Part shown: piece after piece, positions 1 to 8,293 of the stretch
How the letters are laid out: every line of letters starts with the position of its first letter
Numbering within the stretch: the first letter of the stretch is position 1
The notes under the pieces: model-generated
What the model saw: only the letters and a program-made list of their open reading frames with translations
What the model was told of the DNA's origin: nothing
The model's database searches: none
From: Sphingobacterium hotanense
Lineage (GTDB): Bacteria > Bacteroidota > Bacteroidia > Sphingobacteriales > Sphingobacteriaceae
Assembly: GCF_008274825.1 (NCBI RefSeq)
Contig: NZ_CP030848.1
Coordinates: 4,153,618-4,217,617, forward strand
Length of the DNA: 64,000 nucleotides
Direction: 5' to 3'
Program-made: the position numbers and the translations under genes

Positions 1-426
1 GACAATGTGCGTAGTTTTAAATATTGGCCTGATCCGAATGCTGTTGGTGAAGCCATGGGCAATGATATTGTTTACATTCGCTATGCCGATATTTTATTAA
101 GTAGGGCAGAAGCGTTAAACGAGCTGTCAGGCCCTACACAAGAAGCTATCGATTTAATAAATGCCGTTCGGCAGCGGGCAAATGCAGCTACACTTACCTT
201 AGCCAGCTACCCAACCAAGGAGGGCTTACGCGATTTCCTATTGGCCGAAAGAGGACGTGAGTTCTATTCGGAAGGATTACGCCGGGAGGACCTCATCCGG
301 CATGGTAAGTTTATCAGCTCGGCCCGTTCTCGTGGATATTCGGCTAAAGACCATCAGGTGTTATACCCTATTCCATTGCAACAGATTGACGCGAACCCAA
401 ATTTAGAGCAGAATGATGGGTATTAA
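1..426 (+). CDS. SusD/RagB family glycan-binding outer-membrane lipoprotein, C-terminal part
   Basis: Only the last 141 codons are in the window; the gene starts upstream and the frame is open from base 1. The text YIRYADILLSRAEALNEL, the helix with INAVRQRAN, and the LRDFLLAERGREF segment are the conserved C-terminal TPR-like part of SusD proteins. SusD caps the SusC TonB-dependent channel at the cell surface and binds the imported glycan. Its stop codon lies 14 nt inside the following fucosidase gene, so the two are surely co-transcribed and probably translationally coupled. A GTG at position 7 is internal and not the true start. The substrate cannot be read from this fragment; the neighbours suggest a fucosylated, sulfated glycan (inference). 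Confidence 0.9.
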   Translation, partial: DNVRSFKYWPDPNAVGEAMGNDIVYIRYADILLSRAEALNELSGPTQEAIDLINAVRQRANAATLTLASYPTKEGLRDFLLAERGREFYSEGLRREDLIRHGKFISSARSRGYSAKDHQVLYPIPLQQIDANPNLEQNDGY

Positions 427-1813
427 GCAGCTTACTACAACCTTGCTTGCTGGCCTGCTTTGCTTCGTTGGAGCAAGCCTGCAAGCGCAGGAGTTACCTA
501 AACCTAATAAAGCCCAATTGGCCTGGCAACAGGCCGAATTGGGTGTAATCTTCCATTATGACCTGCACGTGTTTGATGGGAAAGCATACAGCCAAGGGCA
601 AAACAGGATTACGCCTGTGGCGGATATCCATCAGTTTAATCCGAAGCAATTGGATGTGGAGCAATGGGTGCTGACAGCGAAAGCCGCCGGTGCGAAATTT
701 GCCCTCATTACGGCTACCCATGAAACGGGCTTCGCCCTTTATCCTTCGAAGGTGAACCCCTATAATACGAAAGCTTTGGGTTGGACCAACGGAAAGCAAG
801 ATTTGGTAGGAGATTTTATCAAAGCTTGTAGAAAGCATGGATTAGAACCGGGCGTGTATTTAGGGATCCGATGGAATTCTTTTTTAGGGGTGCATGATTT
901 TGTTGTGGCTGGGCATGGAGAAATGCAAAAGCAACGCCAAAAGTTCTATAACCAGATGGTGGAAGAGATGGTCAAAGAAATATGCACATGGTATGGTCCT
1001 TTGTTTGAAATATGGTTTGATGGTGGTGCTAGCCATCCGGACAAAGGAGCACCGGATGTATTGCCTATCGTTAAGAAATTCCAACCTGATTGTCTGTTCT
1101 ATCATAACGATCAATTGGCGGAAGCACGCTGGGGCGGTTCGGAATCGGGAACCGTTAATTATCCCTGCTGGTCCACTTTCCCCTTTTCACATACAGGTTC
1201 GGGTGAGAGCGCGCCAAAGGCTATTTGGGAGAACAAATATGAGCTCTTAAAAACGGGGGATCCGAACGGAGCTTATTTTATGCCGGCTATGGCCGATGCG
1301 CCTTTACGCGGCGATAATGGTCGCCATGAATGGTTCTGGGAACCCAACGACGAACACAGTATCTTTTCAACGGCCAAGCTGTTGGATATGTACCATAAAT
1401 CGGTCGGTCGGAATGCAACCTTAATCTTAGGGCTTACACCGGATACCAGCGGACTTGTTCCGCAAGCTGACCACATCAGGATGCAGGAATTTGGGCAGGA
1501 ACTAGCCCGCCTGTATAAAGATCCGGTGCAGGGCGCTAAAAAGTCCACAAATCAGCTGCAATTTAATCGTAATCAGGCTATAAGTCGCATTGTGCTGGGG
1601 GAGGATCTTTGGGAAGGGCAGAAGGTACGTGCGTTCCGTGTTCAGGCGCAAGTCAAAGGAAAATGGACAACGATCTATACCGGAAGTGCTATTGGCAATA
1701 AGCATATTATTCTGTTAGAAAAAGCCGTAACTTGTAAATCCATCCGTATTTTAATAGACCAAGCAGTAGGAACTCCTACGCTTACAACCTTGAATGTATA
1801 TGAAACGAATTAA
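413..1813 (+). CDS. Alpha-L-fucosidase, glycoside hydrolase family 29
   Basis: Encodes 466 residues that would remove terminal alpha-L-fucose from glycans in the periplasm. A signal peptide covers about residues 1-26 (basic start, hydrophobic core, cleavage near LQAQ). The GH29 barrel follows, with EIWFDGG around residues 199-205; Asp203 sits where family 29 carries its catalytic nucleophile. GVIFHYDLHVFDG near residue 44 and WFWEPNDEHS are also typical of the family. Residues from about 370 look like the C-terminal beta-sandwich. Two ATGs are adjacent at 413 and 416. The gene overlaps the SusD gene by 14 nt and the sulfatase gene by 20 nt. Linkage preference (alpha-1,2, 1,3, 1,4 or 1,6) cannot be judged from sequence alone. 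Confidence 0.87.
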   Translation: MMGIKQLTTTLLAGLLCFVGASLQAQELPKPNKAQLAWQQAELGVIFHYDLHVFDGKAYSQGQNRITPVADIHQFNPKQLDVEQWVLTAKAAGAKFALITATHETGFALYPSKVNPYNTKALGWTNGKQDLVGDFIKACRKHGLEPGVYLGIRWNSFLGVHDFVVAGHGEMQKQRQKFYNQMVEEMVKEICTWYGPLFEIWFDGGASHPDKGAPDVLPIVKKFQPDCLFYHNDQLAEARWGGSESGTVNYPCWSTFPFSHTGSGESAPKAIWENKYELLKTGDPNGAYFMPAMADAPLRGDNGRHEWFWEPNDEHSIFSTAKLLDMYHKSVGRNATLILGLTPDTSGLVPQADHIRMQEFGQELARLYKDPVQGAKKSTNQLQFNRNQAISRIVLGEDLWEGQKVRAFRVQAQVKGKWTTIYTGSAIGNKHIILLEKAVTCKSIRILIDQAVGTPTLTTLNVYETN

Positions 1814-3347
1814 TTTAATCCTCAGTTATTGCACGGTTTTGGGCTACCTATTTTTGGGGTGCTCAGCGCAAGCACAGCAGGCTAAGCAACCCAATATTGT
1901 AGTCTTCTTTGTTGATGATTTAGGCTGGCAGGATATTTCTGAGCCTTTCTATAAAGAAGTAACGCCGATAAACCGTAAGTTCCATACCCCGCACTTGGAA
2001 GCCTTGGCTAAAGAAGCAACCAAATTCACCAATGCGTATGCAACGCCAGTTTGTACCCCTTCGCGGGTCAGTATGCTGACGGGCTTAAATGCCGCCCATC
2101 ATAAAGTGACCAATTGGACGCATCCAACGGCAAATAAACCAACGGATAATCCAGATGACATGCTGACACCGCCGGATTGGAATATCAACGGCATGAGTCC
2201 GGATCCCAATGTCCCACATACGGTATATGCAACGCCCTTTCCGCAGATCTTAAAAGATAATGGCTACTATACCATTCATATCGGCAAGGCGCATTGGGGC
2301 TCCGCAGGTACGCCAGGAGCAACCCCCTTGAACCTGGGCTTTATGGTGAATATTGCAGGTCACTCTGCCGGACACCCGCAAAGCTATTATGGTGAGGAAA
2401 ATTATGGCAATATGCCCGGCAAAGCCAGCTATCAGGCGGTTCCTGATTTAATGGAATATCATGGGAGAGATACATTCCTGACGGAAGCTTTAACCTTAGA
2501 AGCCATTAAAACCTTGAAGGAGCCTATTAAACGGAAAGAACCCTTCTTTTTAAATTTCTCTAACTATGCGGTGCATGTGCCTATTATGCCTGATCCTCGT
2601 TTTGTACAGAAGTATCTGGATAAAGGGCTAGATCCGGTAGAGGCGGGCTATGCCTCCTTAGTGGAAGGATTTGATAAGAGCATCGGTGATATTGTTCAGT
2701 TCTTAAAGGATAATGGGCAGTATGAAAATACAGTGATTATCTTCTTGAGTGATAACGGCGGACTTAGCCGGAATCCGCAACGTTCAGGACCTGATCATAC
2801 CCAGAACTTACCGCTGCGCGCCGGAAAAGGATCGGTGTATGAGGGGGGAATCCGCGTTCCTTTATTGATTAAAAATGCGAATAACCATATGGCCAGAAGT
2901 ACCGAATCGCCCGTGATTGTGGAAGACCTATTCCCTACGATATTGGAATTGGCCGGTATTGAGGATTACCCTTTAGTGCAAAAGAAAATAGATGGCAAGA
3001 GTTTGGTGAGCCTCATTAACGGCAAACAAGATAATTCTTGGAATAGCCGTAATCTGGTTTGGAATATTCCGAATAAATGGATTGTGCAGGATGGCCCTGG
3101 TATTAATTTCTTTTCGGCGATTCGTCAAGGCGATTATAAAATGGTTTATGATATGAAAAATCAGAAATTGGAGTTGTATAACCTTCGCGAGGATATCGGT
3201 GAAACAAAAGATATCTCCAAACAGCACAAAAAGAAAGTTAAGGTTCTAAGCAACCTGCTAACCGAAAGCTTTAAAACCTGGGACGCCCAATTACCAACTT
3301 TTAAAGCAACCGGCAAAAAAGTACCCTATCCGAATGAGATAAAATAA
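1794..3347 (+). CDS. Sulfatase (formylglycine-dependent, S1 family), probable lipoprotein
   Basis: A 517-residue arylsulfatase-fold enzyme that would hydrolyse sulfate esters on a glycan. VDDLGW (about 40-45) gives the calcium-binding aspartates, and CTPSR at 87-91 is the C-x-P-S-R sulfatase signature whose cysteine is converted to formylglycine. GKAHWG and SDNGG later in the chain are also conserved. The N-terminus is hydrophobic and ends in LFLGC, so lipid attachment at Cys23 is possible; ordinary cleavage after AQA is the alternative. The start is ATG at 1794 or the in-frame ATG at 1800; both lie inside the fucosidase gene. The pairing with GH29 suggests a sulfated fucose-containing substrate such as mucin or fucan (inference). 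The maturation enzyme anSME is not in the window. Confidence 0.88.
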   Translation: MYMKRINLILSYCTVLGYLFLGCSAQAQQAKQPNIVVFFVDDLGWQDISEPFYKEVTPINRKFHTPHLEALAKEATKFTNAYATPVCTPSRVSMLTGLNAAHHKVTNWTHPTANKPTDNPDDMLTPPDWNINGMSPDPNVPHTVYATPFPQILKDNGYYTIHIGKAHWGSAGTPGATPLNLGFMVNIAGHSAGHPQSYYGEENYGNMPGKASYQAVPDLMEYHGRDTFLTEALTLEAIKTLKEPIKRKEPFFLNFSNYAVHVPIMPDPRFVQKYLDKGLDPVEAGYASLVEGFDKSIGDIVQFLKDNGQYENTVIIFLSDNGGLSRNPQRSGPDHTQNLPLRAGKGSVYEGGIRVPLLIKNANNHMARSTESPVIVEDLFPTILELAGIEDYPLVQKKIDGKSLVSLINGKQDNSWNSRNLVWNIPNKWIVQDGPGINFFSAIRQGDYKMVYDMKNQKLELYNLREDIGETKDISKQHKKKVKVLSNLLTESFKTWDAQLPTFKATGKKVPYPNEIK

Positions 3348-3363
3348 AATTTGTTTTATAAGT

Positions 3364-3408
3364 GTCCATTTTGTATCAAAAAACCCATTATTTTGATACA
3401 AAATGGAC
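3364..3408. terminator. Perfect 18-bp inverted repeat after the sulfatase gene
   Basis: Arms at 3364-3381 and 3391-3408 are exact reverse complements with a 9-nt loop. The stem is AT-rich and has no U-tract beyond the second arm, so it may be an mRNA-stabilising or weak terminator hairpin. It could also be one end of a small element. It begins 17 nt after the sulfatase stop. Confidence 0.6.
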
Positions 3409-3928
3409 CTCTCAAATAGCGGTAGATTGCTGGTAAAACTTTATTGAGGAACAAACACTGGCTGTTCGGTATGGACAGACTGTCAGCTTATGCACATAAA
3501 ATCGAATGAAAACAAAAATCATTGAGATAAAGAAATCATTAAGTTTTCAGAACAATACGTCAAATCATTTTCAATGGGCTTATAAATAGCTTGAAATGTT
3601 TCTTGATGTATAGGAAAGAGGTGTTTTTTTTCCTAAAAATATATAATTTCGAAACCTGCATTAGCTACATTTACGCTAGCTTGGGATACTATAAAAACAA
3701 CCAGCAAGCTTTTCACAAAAAAATTCGTACTTACTTTTCAAAGTAGATGATGAATTCACTTAGTCGCTTGTTAATTTTCTCACCATTGATTTGGGGATTA
3801 GTTGTATCTCTTCGTTCTCAAACCCCAAAACATCTCTACATTAAATTGCTTGAGATCAACTTGTTATAGCTTCAAAATCAGTTTCACTATTTTTGTTTTT
3901 CAAAATAAAAAAAGTCTTCTACACTCAT
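3409..3928. other. AT-rich stretch without an intact gene
   Basis: No open frame of convincing length is seen on either strand. On the minus strand a short hydrophobic stretch around 3640-3720 reads like a signal peptide (VKSLLVVFIVSQASVNVANA) but stops soon after. It may be the remnant of another decayed gene. No promoter or repeat was recognised. Confidence 0.4.
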
Positions 3929-4617
3929 TTAAACTTTAATACCATTGTTACGTAGAACCAAATTCTTTAATTCCTCAGTTTTACTACTATTACCAGAAGA
4001 TTCATTACATTTGGATGATGCTCCCAGCAGGTTTAAAAGTCGTTCTTATACATTTTAAATGTTCCCCCCTATGGATTGGCTCATTTCTGACACAATGGAA
4101 CTTGAATCTTGAACTTTACCATGAGAAGTCACCTAAAGGTTCATAAAACACAAAGTCAACGCTTTTGGAATATTTGAATTCGACGGCAGAAGGAGGTTCC
4201 ATGGTTTCTGAATAAGAACCTTCAATTAATGTTGAGCACCAGATTGTCAAATGTACCTGGATTTGAATTAAATTTCATTTACAATTGGAATTAAATGGTA
4301 AATGTCAGTTGAATTAGTTCTGAATCAAAGTCACTTATATTCCATTGTGGAGAAAAGTTCTTCTATAGGATTCTTCCAGTTATCTTTTGAAGAATAGAAT
4401 AACGGATAGTTAGCATCTTCAGAATTTAGGAAATGAGATTAGTAATCAATGCTTTGCCAGTTTGATGCATTCCCAGCAGGAAAAAAAAATATAAATCCAT
4501 AATTATATTTACTACCGTAACCTTGAAACCAAACATTTAAATCGGAATTGCACAATATTTGTTTGCTATGAAGCATATTCTTCCATGGCTACTATCGTTT
4601 TTAACGTCCAATTTCAT
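3929..4617 (-). pseudogene. Decayed gene of unknown family (several stops and frameshifts)
   Basis: Protein-like pieces follow one another on the minus strand but need frame changes to join. A start at 4617 reads MKLDVKNDSSHGRICF; after a shift comes DLNVWFQGYGSKYNYGF, an in-frame TAA at 4441-4439, then NYPLFYSSKDNWKNPIEELF. After further shifts comes LTIWCSTLIEGSYSETMEPP, KSVDFVFYEPLGDFSW, an in-frame TAA at 4118-4116, a further readable stretch, and finally SSKTEELKNLVLRNNGIKV with a stop at 3931-3929. The original was about 210 residues. It begins 11 nt after the neighbouring lipoprotein gene, so the two probably formed an operon. I do not recognise the family. The coding character is judged by eye from codon-like composition. 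Confidence 0.5.
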
Positions 4618-4628
4618 AGCCTAGAAGT

Positions 4629-5027
4629 TCATTTCTGGAGAAATCTTATTGACTGTAGATACTTTCTTCTTTCTTTTAGAAAAAGGGTGAAACCATTAAA
4701 ATAAAGCCTTTTACCTTTTAATACAGCGATTTTGCCACTAATATTATTATACACGACTTTCTTAGCACTGGAATCTGGAATACTCTGTCTGCTAACAAAC
4801 CTTATGGAACCATCACTTATCCAATTATAATATCCCTCCGAGTAAATGCCTGGAACAGTTTGACAGTAATAAAAAAGACTGTCATTGCTAAAAATAAAAT
4901 TATTTTCGCCAGGCATCCCAATGTGACATGTGGAATAAAATGGATTATTTAAATCCTGATGAAGCTTCTGGACAACACAGGAAGATAGACATATAAGACA
5001 TACAAAACATAAAACTATTTTATTCAT
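4629..5027 (-). CDS. Small hypothetical lipoprotein
   Basis: Encodes 132 residues. The N-terminus is MNKIVLCFVCLICLSSC, a short hydrophobic segment ending in a lipobox (LSSC), so the mature protein is probably lipid-anchored from Cys17 in the cell envelope. The rest (about 115 residues) is rich in aromatic and beta-prone residues, with SNDSLFYYCQTVPG and ISGKIAVLKGKRLYFNGF, resembling small secreted beta-sheet proteins. No family was recognised. It is the only intact-looking gene in a stretch of pseudogenes and lies just upstream of the decayed gene at 3929-4617. Start is the ATG at 5027. Confidence 0.6.
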   Translation of the reverse strand: MNKIVLCFVCLICLSSCVVQKLHQDLNNPFYSTCHIGMPGENNFIFSNDSLFYYCQTVPGIYSEGYYNWISDGSIRFVSRQSIPDSSAKKVVYNNISGKIAVLKGKRLYFNGFTLFLKERRKYLQSIRFLQK

Positions 5028-5063
5028 TGTCTTTTATTATTAATTAAACTACCAAATGTTGAA

Positions 5064-5729
5064 TTAGGAACATTTATATACTTTTTCCACAGTTGATTGA
5101 TATCTATGGTCCTCATGTATGGATTTACGGCATGCATCCGAATTCCTTAATTCATAAACGATTTTAAATCTTCCTAAAACAACGCCCCAATTTGAAAGTT
5201 TTATTAATGACTGGTTTTTTAAATCCATTAATAGAACAAACTGGCAACCTGAAATGTACACCTTTTTGTTGGGATCATTAGAAACACATTATTCTAAATT
5301 TAAATATGATCTAGATATCAAAACGTATTTGATAACACAAACATCATATCGAAGACGGTTTGCTGATAATTTAACTTCGTAACCCACAATAATTGCAAGA
5401 TTAATACTTATTTGTATAGCAAGGCTTTTGAAGCGAAAATCCAAAAAAATGAAATTAACTATTTTCCAAATCGCTGGTTTTCTATATTTAGCAGTCAAAT
5501 CTTGTTAGTGGGAACGACCAGAAATATTAACTACAACTTGTTGGTCCGGCACAGGACAGGTAATAAAATTAACGGACACACCTACTTAACCATAAAAATT
5601 GACATCGGGCTTTTGAAGGAGACTTCATTTAACCTTTTGATCTTTTCGAAGCAAATAGGGTGGTACGCTTACTTCTATAGTCTGGTTCTAGGGATCAATG
5701 GGCAGATTTGTTCGATCACAAAATTTGTC
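5064..5729 (-). pseudogene. Decayed gene of unknown family with five in-frame stops
   Basis: One reading frame on the minus strand stays protein-like for about 220 codons from 5729 to 5064 but is interrupted by five stop codons. Readable pieces are EVSVPPYLLRKDQKV, VGVSVNFITCPVPDQQVVVN, the segment WKIVNFIFLDFRFK, YEVKLSANRLRYDV, and VYISGCQFVLLMDLKNQ followed by SNWGVVLGRFKIVYELRN. No frameshift is needed, which points to accumulated nonsense mutations. It lies upstream of the small lipoprotein gene in the same direction. The longest uninterrupted pieces are about 65-69 codons and are unlikely to be expressed. Family not recognised; chance openness of an AT-rich stretch is the alternative. 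Confidence 0.4.
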
Positions 5730-5806
5730 AATAATAATAGATGTCTATGTTCTCATGGATCGGCCGCGTGGACTTATCCCGAAATGGTAATGGAGGTGCC
5801 ACCGAC

Positions 5807-6482
5807 CTATTTTCTGCAGGATTCCCTAATCGCACCAAAATGTAGCTCAACTCCCGCCCTTTCCGGTAGGTTTACCAGTTCCCCGACCGGAACGCATTCA
5901 ATGAGCTTGCCCAGCACCCCGACCATACGTGAATAGATCGTTTCATCCCACCTGATCCCCGAACAGCTTGGAAGAAGGGCGACAAGCGCATCCGTCCCCT
6001 TTTTTTTTGTGAGAATTCGTTCACGGGTCCTTGGACCAGCCTGGTAATGCCCGCAAGCCTTGCCCTCTGGTTGAGGTAGCAGTCCTTCTTACCGCTCCAG
6101 GATGTCCCATAAATGTAAATGGAACCGTCCTCAAATGCCCTTACTGCCGGGTTATCGTAGTTTAGGAGCTCTCCATGGTCCATTTCTTTTCACCGTCGCC
6201 TGAAAGGATGCTTGTAAGGTAGGACTCAGGTGCCCTTTCAAGGACAAACCTTTCGTCCAGGATGTAATCGACATCGTTAAGTCTCTCCAATCCCTCCATA
6301 TCACGCTGCTGCGGGGAATCGGAGACCTCGATGTCCATAAGGGCCCGCTCCCCAGCCGTGCAGTTGGCCAGAAATGGCCTAAAGCTCGGGAGGGTCCTGC
6401 CAAGATCGACATTCATGTTCCAATGGACCCGGACCAGGTGGTCGGCAATCCTAAAATACTGGCATGGAGTAATAGGTGACAT
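5807..6482 (-). pseudogene. HPr-kinase-like (PEPCK-fold) protein, broken by an internal deletion and a frameshift
   Basis: The first frame (6482 to about 6180) gives the N-terminal domain of Bacteroidota HprK-related proteins: YFRIADHLVRVHW, then LPSFRPFLANC. The second frame (from about 6180) resumes at ELLNYDNPAVRAF and IYGTSWSGKKDCYLNQ, the post-P-loop part of the family, and LAGITRLVQGPVNEF. After an A9 run (minus strand, 6008-6000) a third frame continues ALVALLPSCSGIRWDETIY to the stop at 5809-5807. About 80 residues that should hold the Walker A loop are missing at the junction near 6180, so the protein cannot bind ATP. It starts 20 nt after the ABC exporter gene, in the same direction, and shares its higher GC content. 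HprK relatives phosphorylate HPr or, in some lasso-peptide clusters, the precursor peptide. Confidence 0.6.
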
Positions 6483-6502
6483 TTCTTTACATTTTTAGTT
6501 AA

Positions 6503-7981
6503 TCAAATATAGATTTTTTGTGCGCAAAGTTTCGCTAGCGACTGATCATGTGTCACAAAGATGACCACCTTTTCCGAACCAGCCTTCAGGAGGTTCCTCA
6601 TGACCACCTCTGCGGTGCTCCTGTCGAGCGATGAGGTGACCTCATCGAATAACCACACCCTTGAATCCTGCAGTAGGGCCCTGGCGATCCCGATCCTTTG
6701 CGCCTGTCCCTCGGACAAAGCATATTCACCCTCACCCACCTGGGTAAGTAGCCCTTGGGGAAGGTCGTGAACAAATTCCGCACATGCCGTCCTTAAAGCT
6801 TCTTCCAGCCTCTCCCCTGTCAGTTCCCTACCCTTTCCGATCAGGTTGTAGAGTACGGTTCCCGATAGGAGTTTGTCGCCCCGGGGGACAAATGCTATTT
6901 TTTCACGGTGATCGGGGGACATGTCGATCGGCCCGGCATCGGTGAGGAGCAAGACTTGGCCGGAAATTGGGCGATGGAGGCCCATCAGGATCCTCAAAAG
7001 AGTCGATTTACCCTTGCCGCTCGGTCCCAAGATCGATGTTGGCGCGCCTTTGCTGAAAATGTAGGACAATCCATTGAGCAGGGTCTTGTCCCCGTACCCA
7101 TATTCCACCCTCGAGATTTCCATCCCCTTGACCTCAGCTTCCGTTGGGGATCCGATTGCCGGAACCTCCTGGGGGACCGAAAGGGCTTGGGTGCCTCTTT
7201 CCATTGCCGTGCGAGAGCGGACCATTAATGGAATGAGAGCCAACAGGGAGACGAAAGGTCCCTGTATCCGTCCAACAAGCTGCAAAAAAGCGGTCATTGT
7301 TCCAAAGGATATCGCTCCCTGCTGCAGTTTAAAGAGCCCACAGGTGAACGTAAAGAGATAACCGATCTGCAGGAACGTGCCAAGGATCCCCCGGGAGCGG
7401 GTCGAAAAGTTCAGGAGTGCCATTCTTTGGCCGAATATAGCTCCGTTTTCCTGCTGAAGCATTTCCCATCGTTCAGCCTGTCTGTTGAGTTGGCGAATGA
7501 AGAGCCTGCTCCGGAAGTTTTCCTGCATGAGTTTACCCAGTCTCCCTTCACTTTCCTTCAGGGAGCTGTTCAGCCTCCTGAGTTTCCGGAAATAGGCCCG
7601 GGAAAGCAGCCCCAACAGTAGCAGGAAAAGGATTATCAGGGTAAGCTGGGGGTCGAGGTTCCCCTGGAGGGCCAAGGCCGCTGCTATCCGGATTGCCGTG
7701 AGCAGGGCAGAGATCCAGGAGTTACCTAGCAATTGGACGGTTTCCTGAGCATTCGATCCCGCCCGCACCAACAGGTCGCCCGATTCCATTTCCCCGACAC
7801 TGTCGATCCTGGAGTGGAGCTGGGCCCTGGTGATCCTGGACTGCAAGTCCATGAACATCCTTGCCCGGGTCCTTTCATTTAGCTTCCCTGCCTCCAGGTT
7901 GCACCAGAAAGCAAGGAGCAGGGAGCTGCTGAGTACAGCAATGCTTGGCAGCAGCTCCTGTGATCCTGACCTAACAGCCAT
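6503..7981 (-). CDS. ABC exporter (fused membrane and ATPase domains), 5'-truncated
   Basis: Encodes 492 residues. Hydrophobic segments lie at about 10-27, 88-104, 112-128 and 198-255. The nucleotide-binding domain follows: Walker A GPSGKGKS at 319-326, signature LSEGQ at 422-426, Walker B VWLFDE at 442-447 and H-loop FVTHD. The Q-loop reads FVPRGD, with Arg in place of the usual Gln. Family members have about 50-60 more residues with the first membrane helix; here the frame upstream of the ATG reads only ...YKEAVD before a stop at 8009-8011, so the start of the gene is lost. Base composition is clearly richer in GC than the flanks. The pairing with an HprK-like gene suggests export of a modified peptide (inference). 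Probably not functional. Confidence 0.7.
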   Translation of the reverse strand: MAVRSGSQELLPSIAVLSSSLLLAFWCNLEAGKLNERTRARMFMDLQSRITRAQLHSRIDSVGEMESGDLLVRAGSNAQETVQLLGNSWISALLTAIRIAAALALQGNLDPQLTLIILFLLLLGLLSRAYFRKLRRLNSSLKESEGRLGKLMQENFRSRLFIRQLNRQAERWEMLQQENGAIFGQRMALLNFSTRSRGILGTFLQIGYLFTFTCGLFKLQQGAISFGTMTAFLQLVGRIQGPFVSLLALIPLMVRSRTAMERGTQALSVPQEVPAIGSPTEAEVKGMEISRVEYGYGDKTLLNGLSYIFSKGAPTSILGPSGKGKSTLLRILMGLHRPISGQVLLLTDAGPIDMSPDHREKIAFVPRGDKLLSGTVLYNLIGKGRELTGERLEEALRTACAEFVHDLPQGLLTQVGEGEYALSEGQAQRIGIARALLQDSRVWLFDEVTSSLDRSTAEVVMRNLLKAGSEKVVIFVTHDQSLAKLCAQKIYI

Positions 7982-8011
7982 GTCAACCGCCTCTTTGTAG
8001 TTGTGAAACTA

Positions 8012-8293
8012 TTATGGGCATTTTGTCCATGTGAGTTGGACCAGTGCGACATGCCTCCTTAAATGAGCAAACGTTTTGGTTAGTTTTCCACCTAAAAGTA
8101 ACGTCATACGGCCATCTAATGGCATTATTCCTACGCATGCTTGGTGAGGACACCAACCATGGCGTTCGTGTTGCCAACACCCTTGGCCCCTCTATCAACA
8201 AACCTTGGTGTTCTGAAACTCCAGCTCTGGCATTCTGTTGAATACCAGAGCTATCAACAAAACAATCCCCTTTCCTTATGTGTTCTTTAAATA
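8012..8293. other. Non-coding junction with a hairpin at 8223-8252
   Basis: This stretch separates the truncated exporter from the AsmA-like gene. A 13-bp inverted repeat (arms 8223-8235 and 8240-8252, one G-T pair, loop TGTT) lies 41 nt before the AsmA start. A direct repeat CTATCAACAAA occurs near 8193 and 8251. A minus-strand open frame crosses it but shows no recognisable protein features. The sequence may be the end of a lost mobile element. Confidence 0.4.

Noticed and set aside
5412..5936. 174-codon plus-strand frame
   Set aside because: It runs antisense to the pseudogene at 5064-5729 and to the HPr-kinase-like remnant, and its product has no coherent domain.
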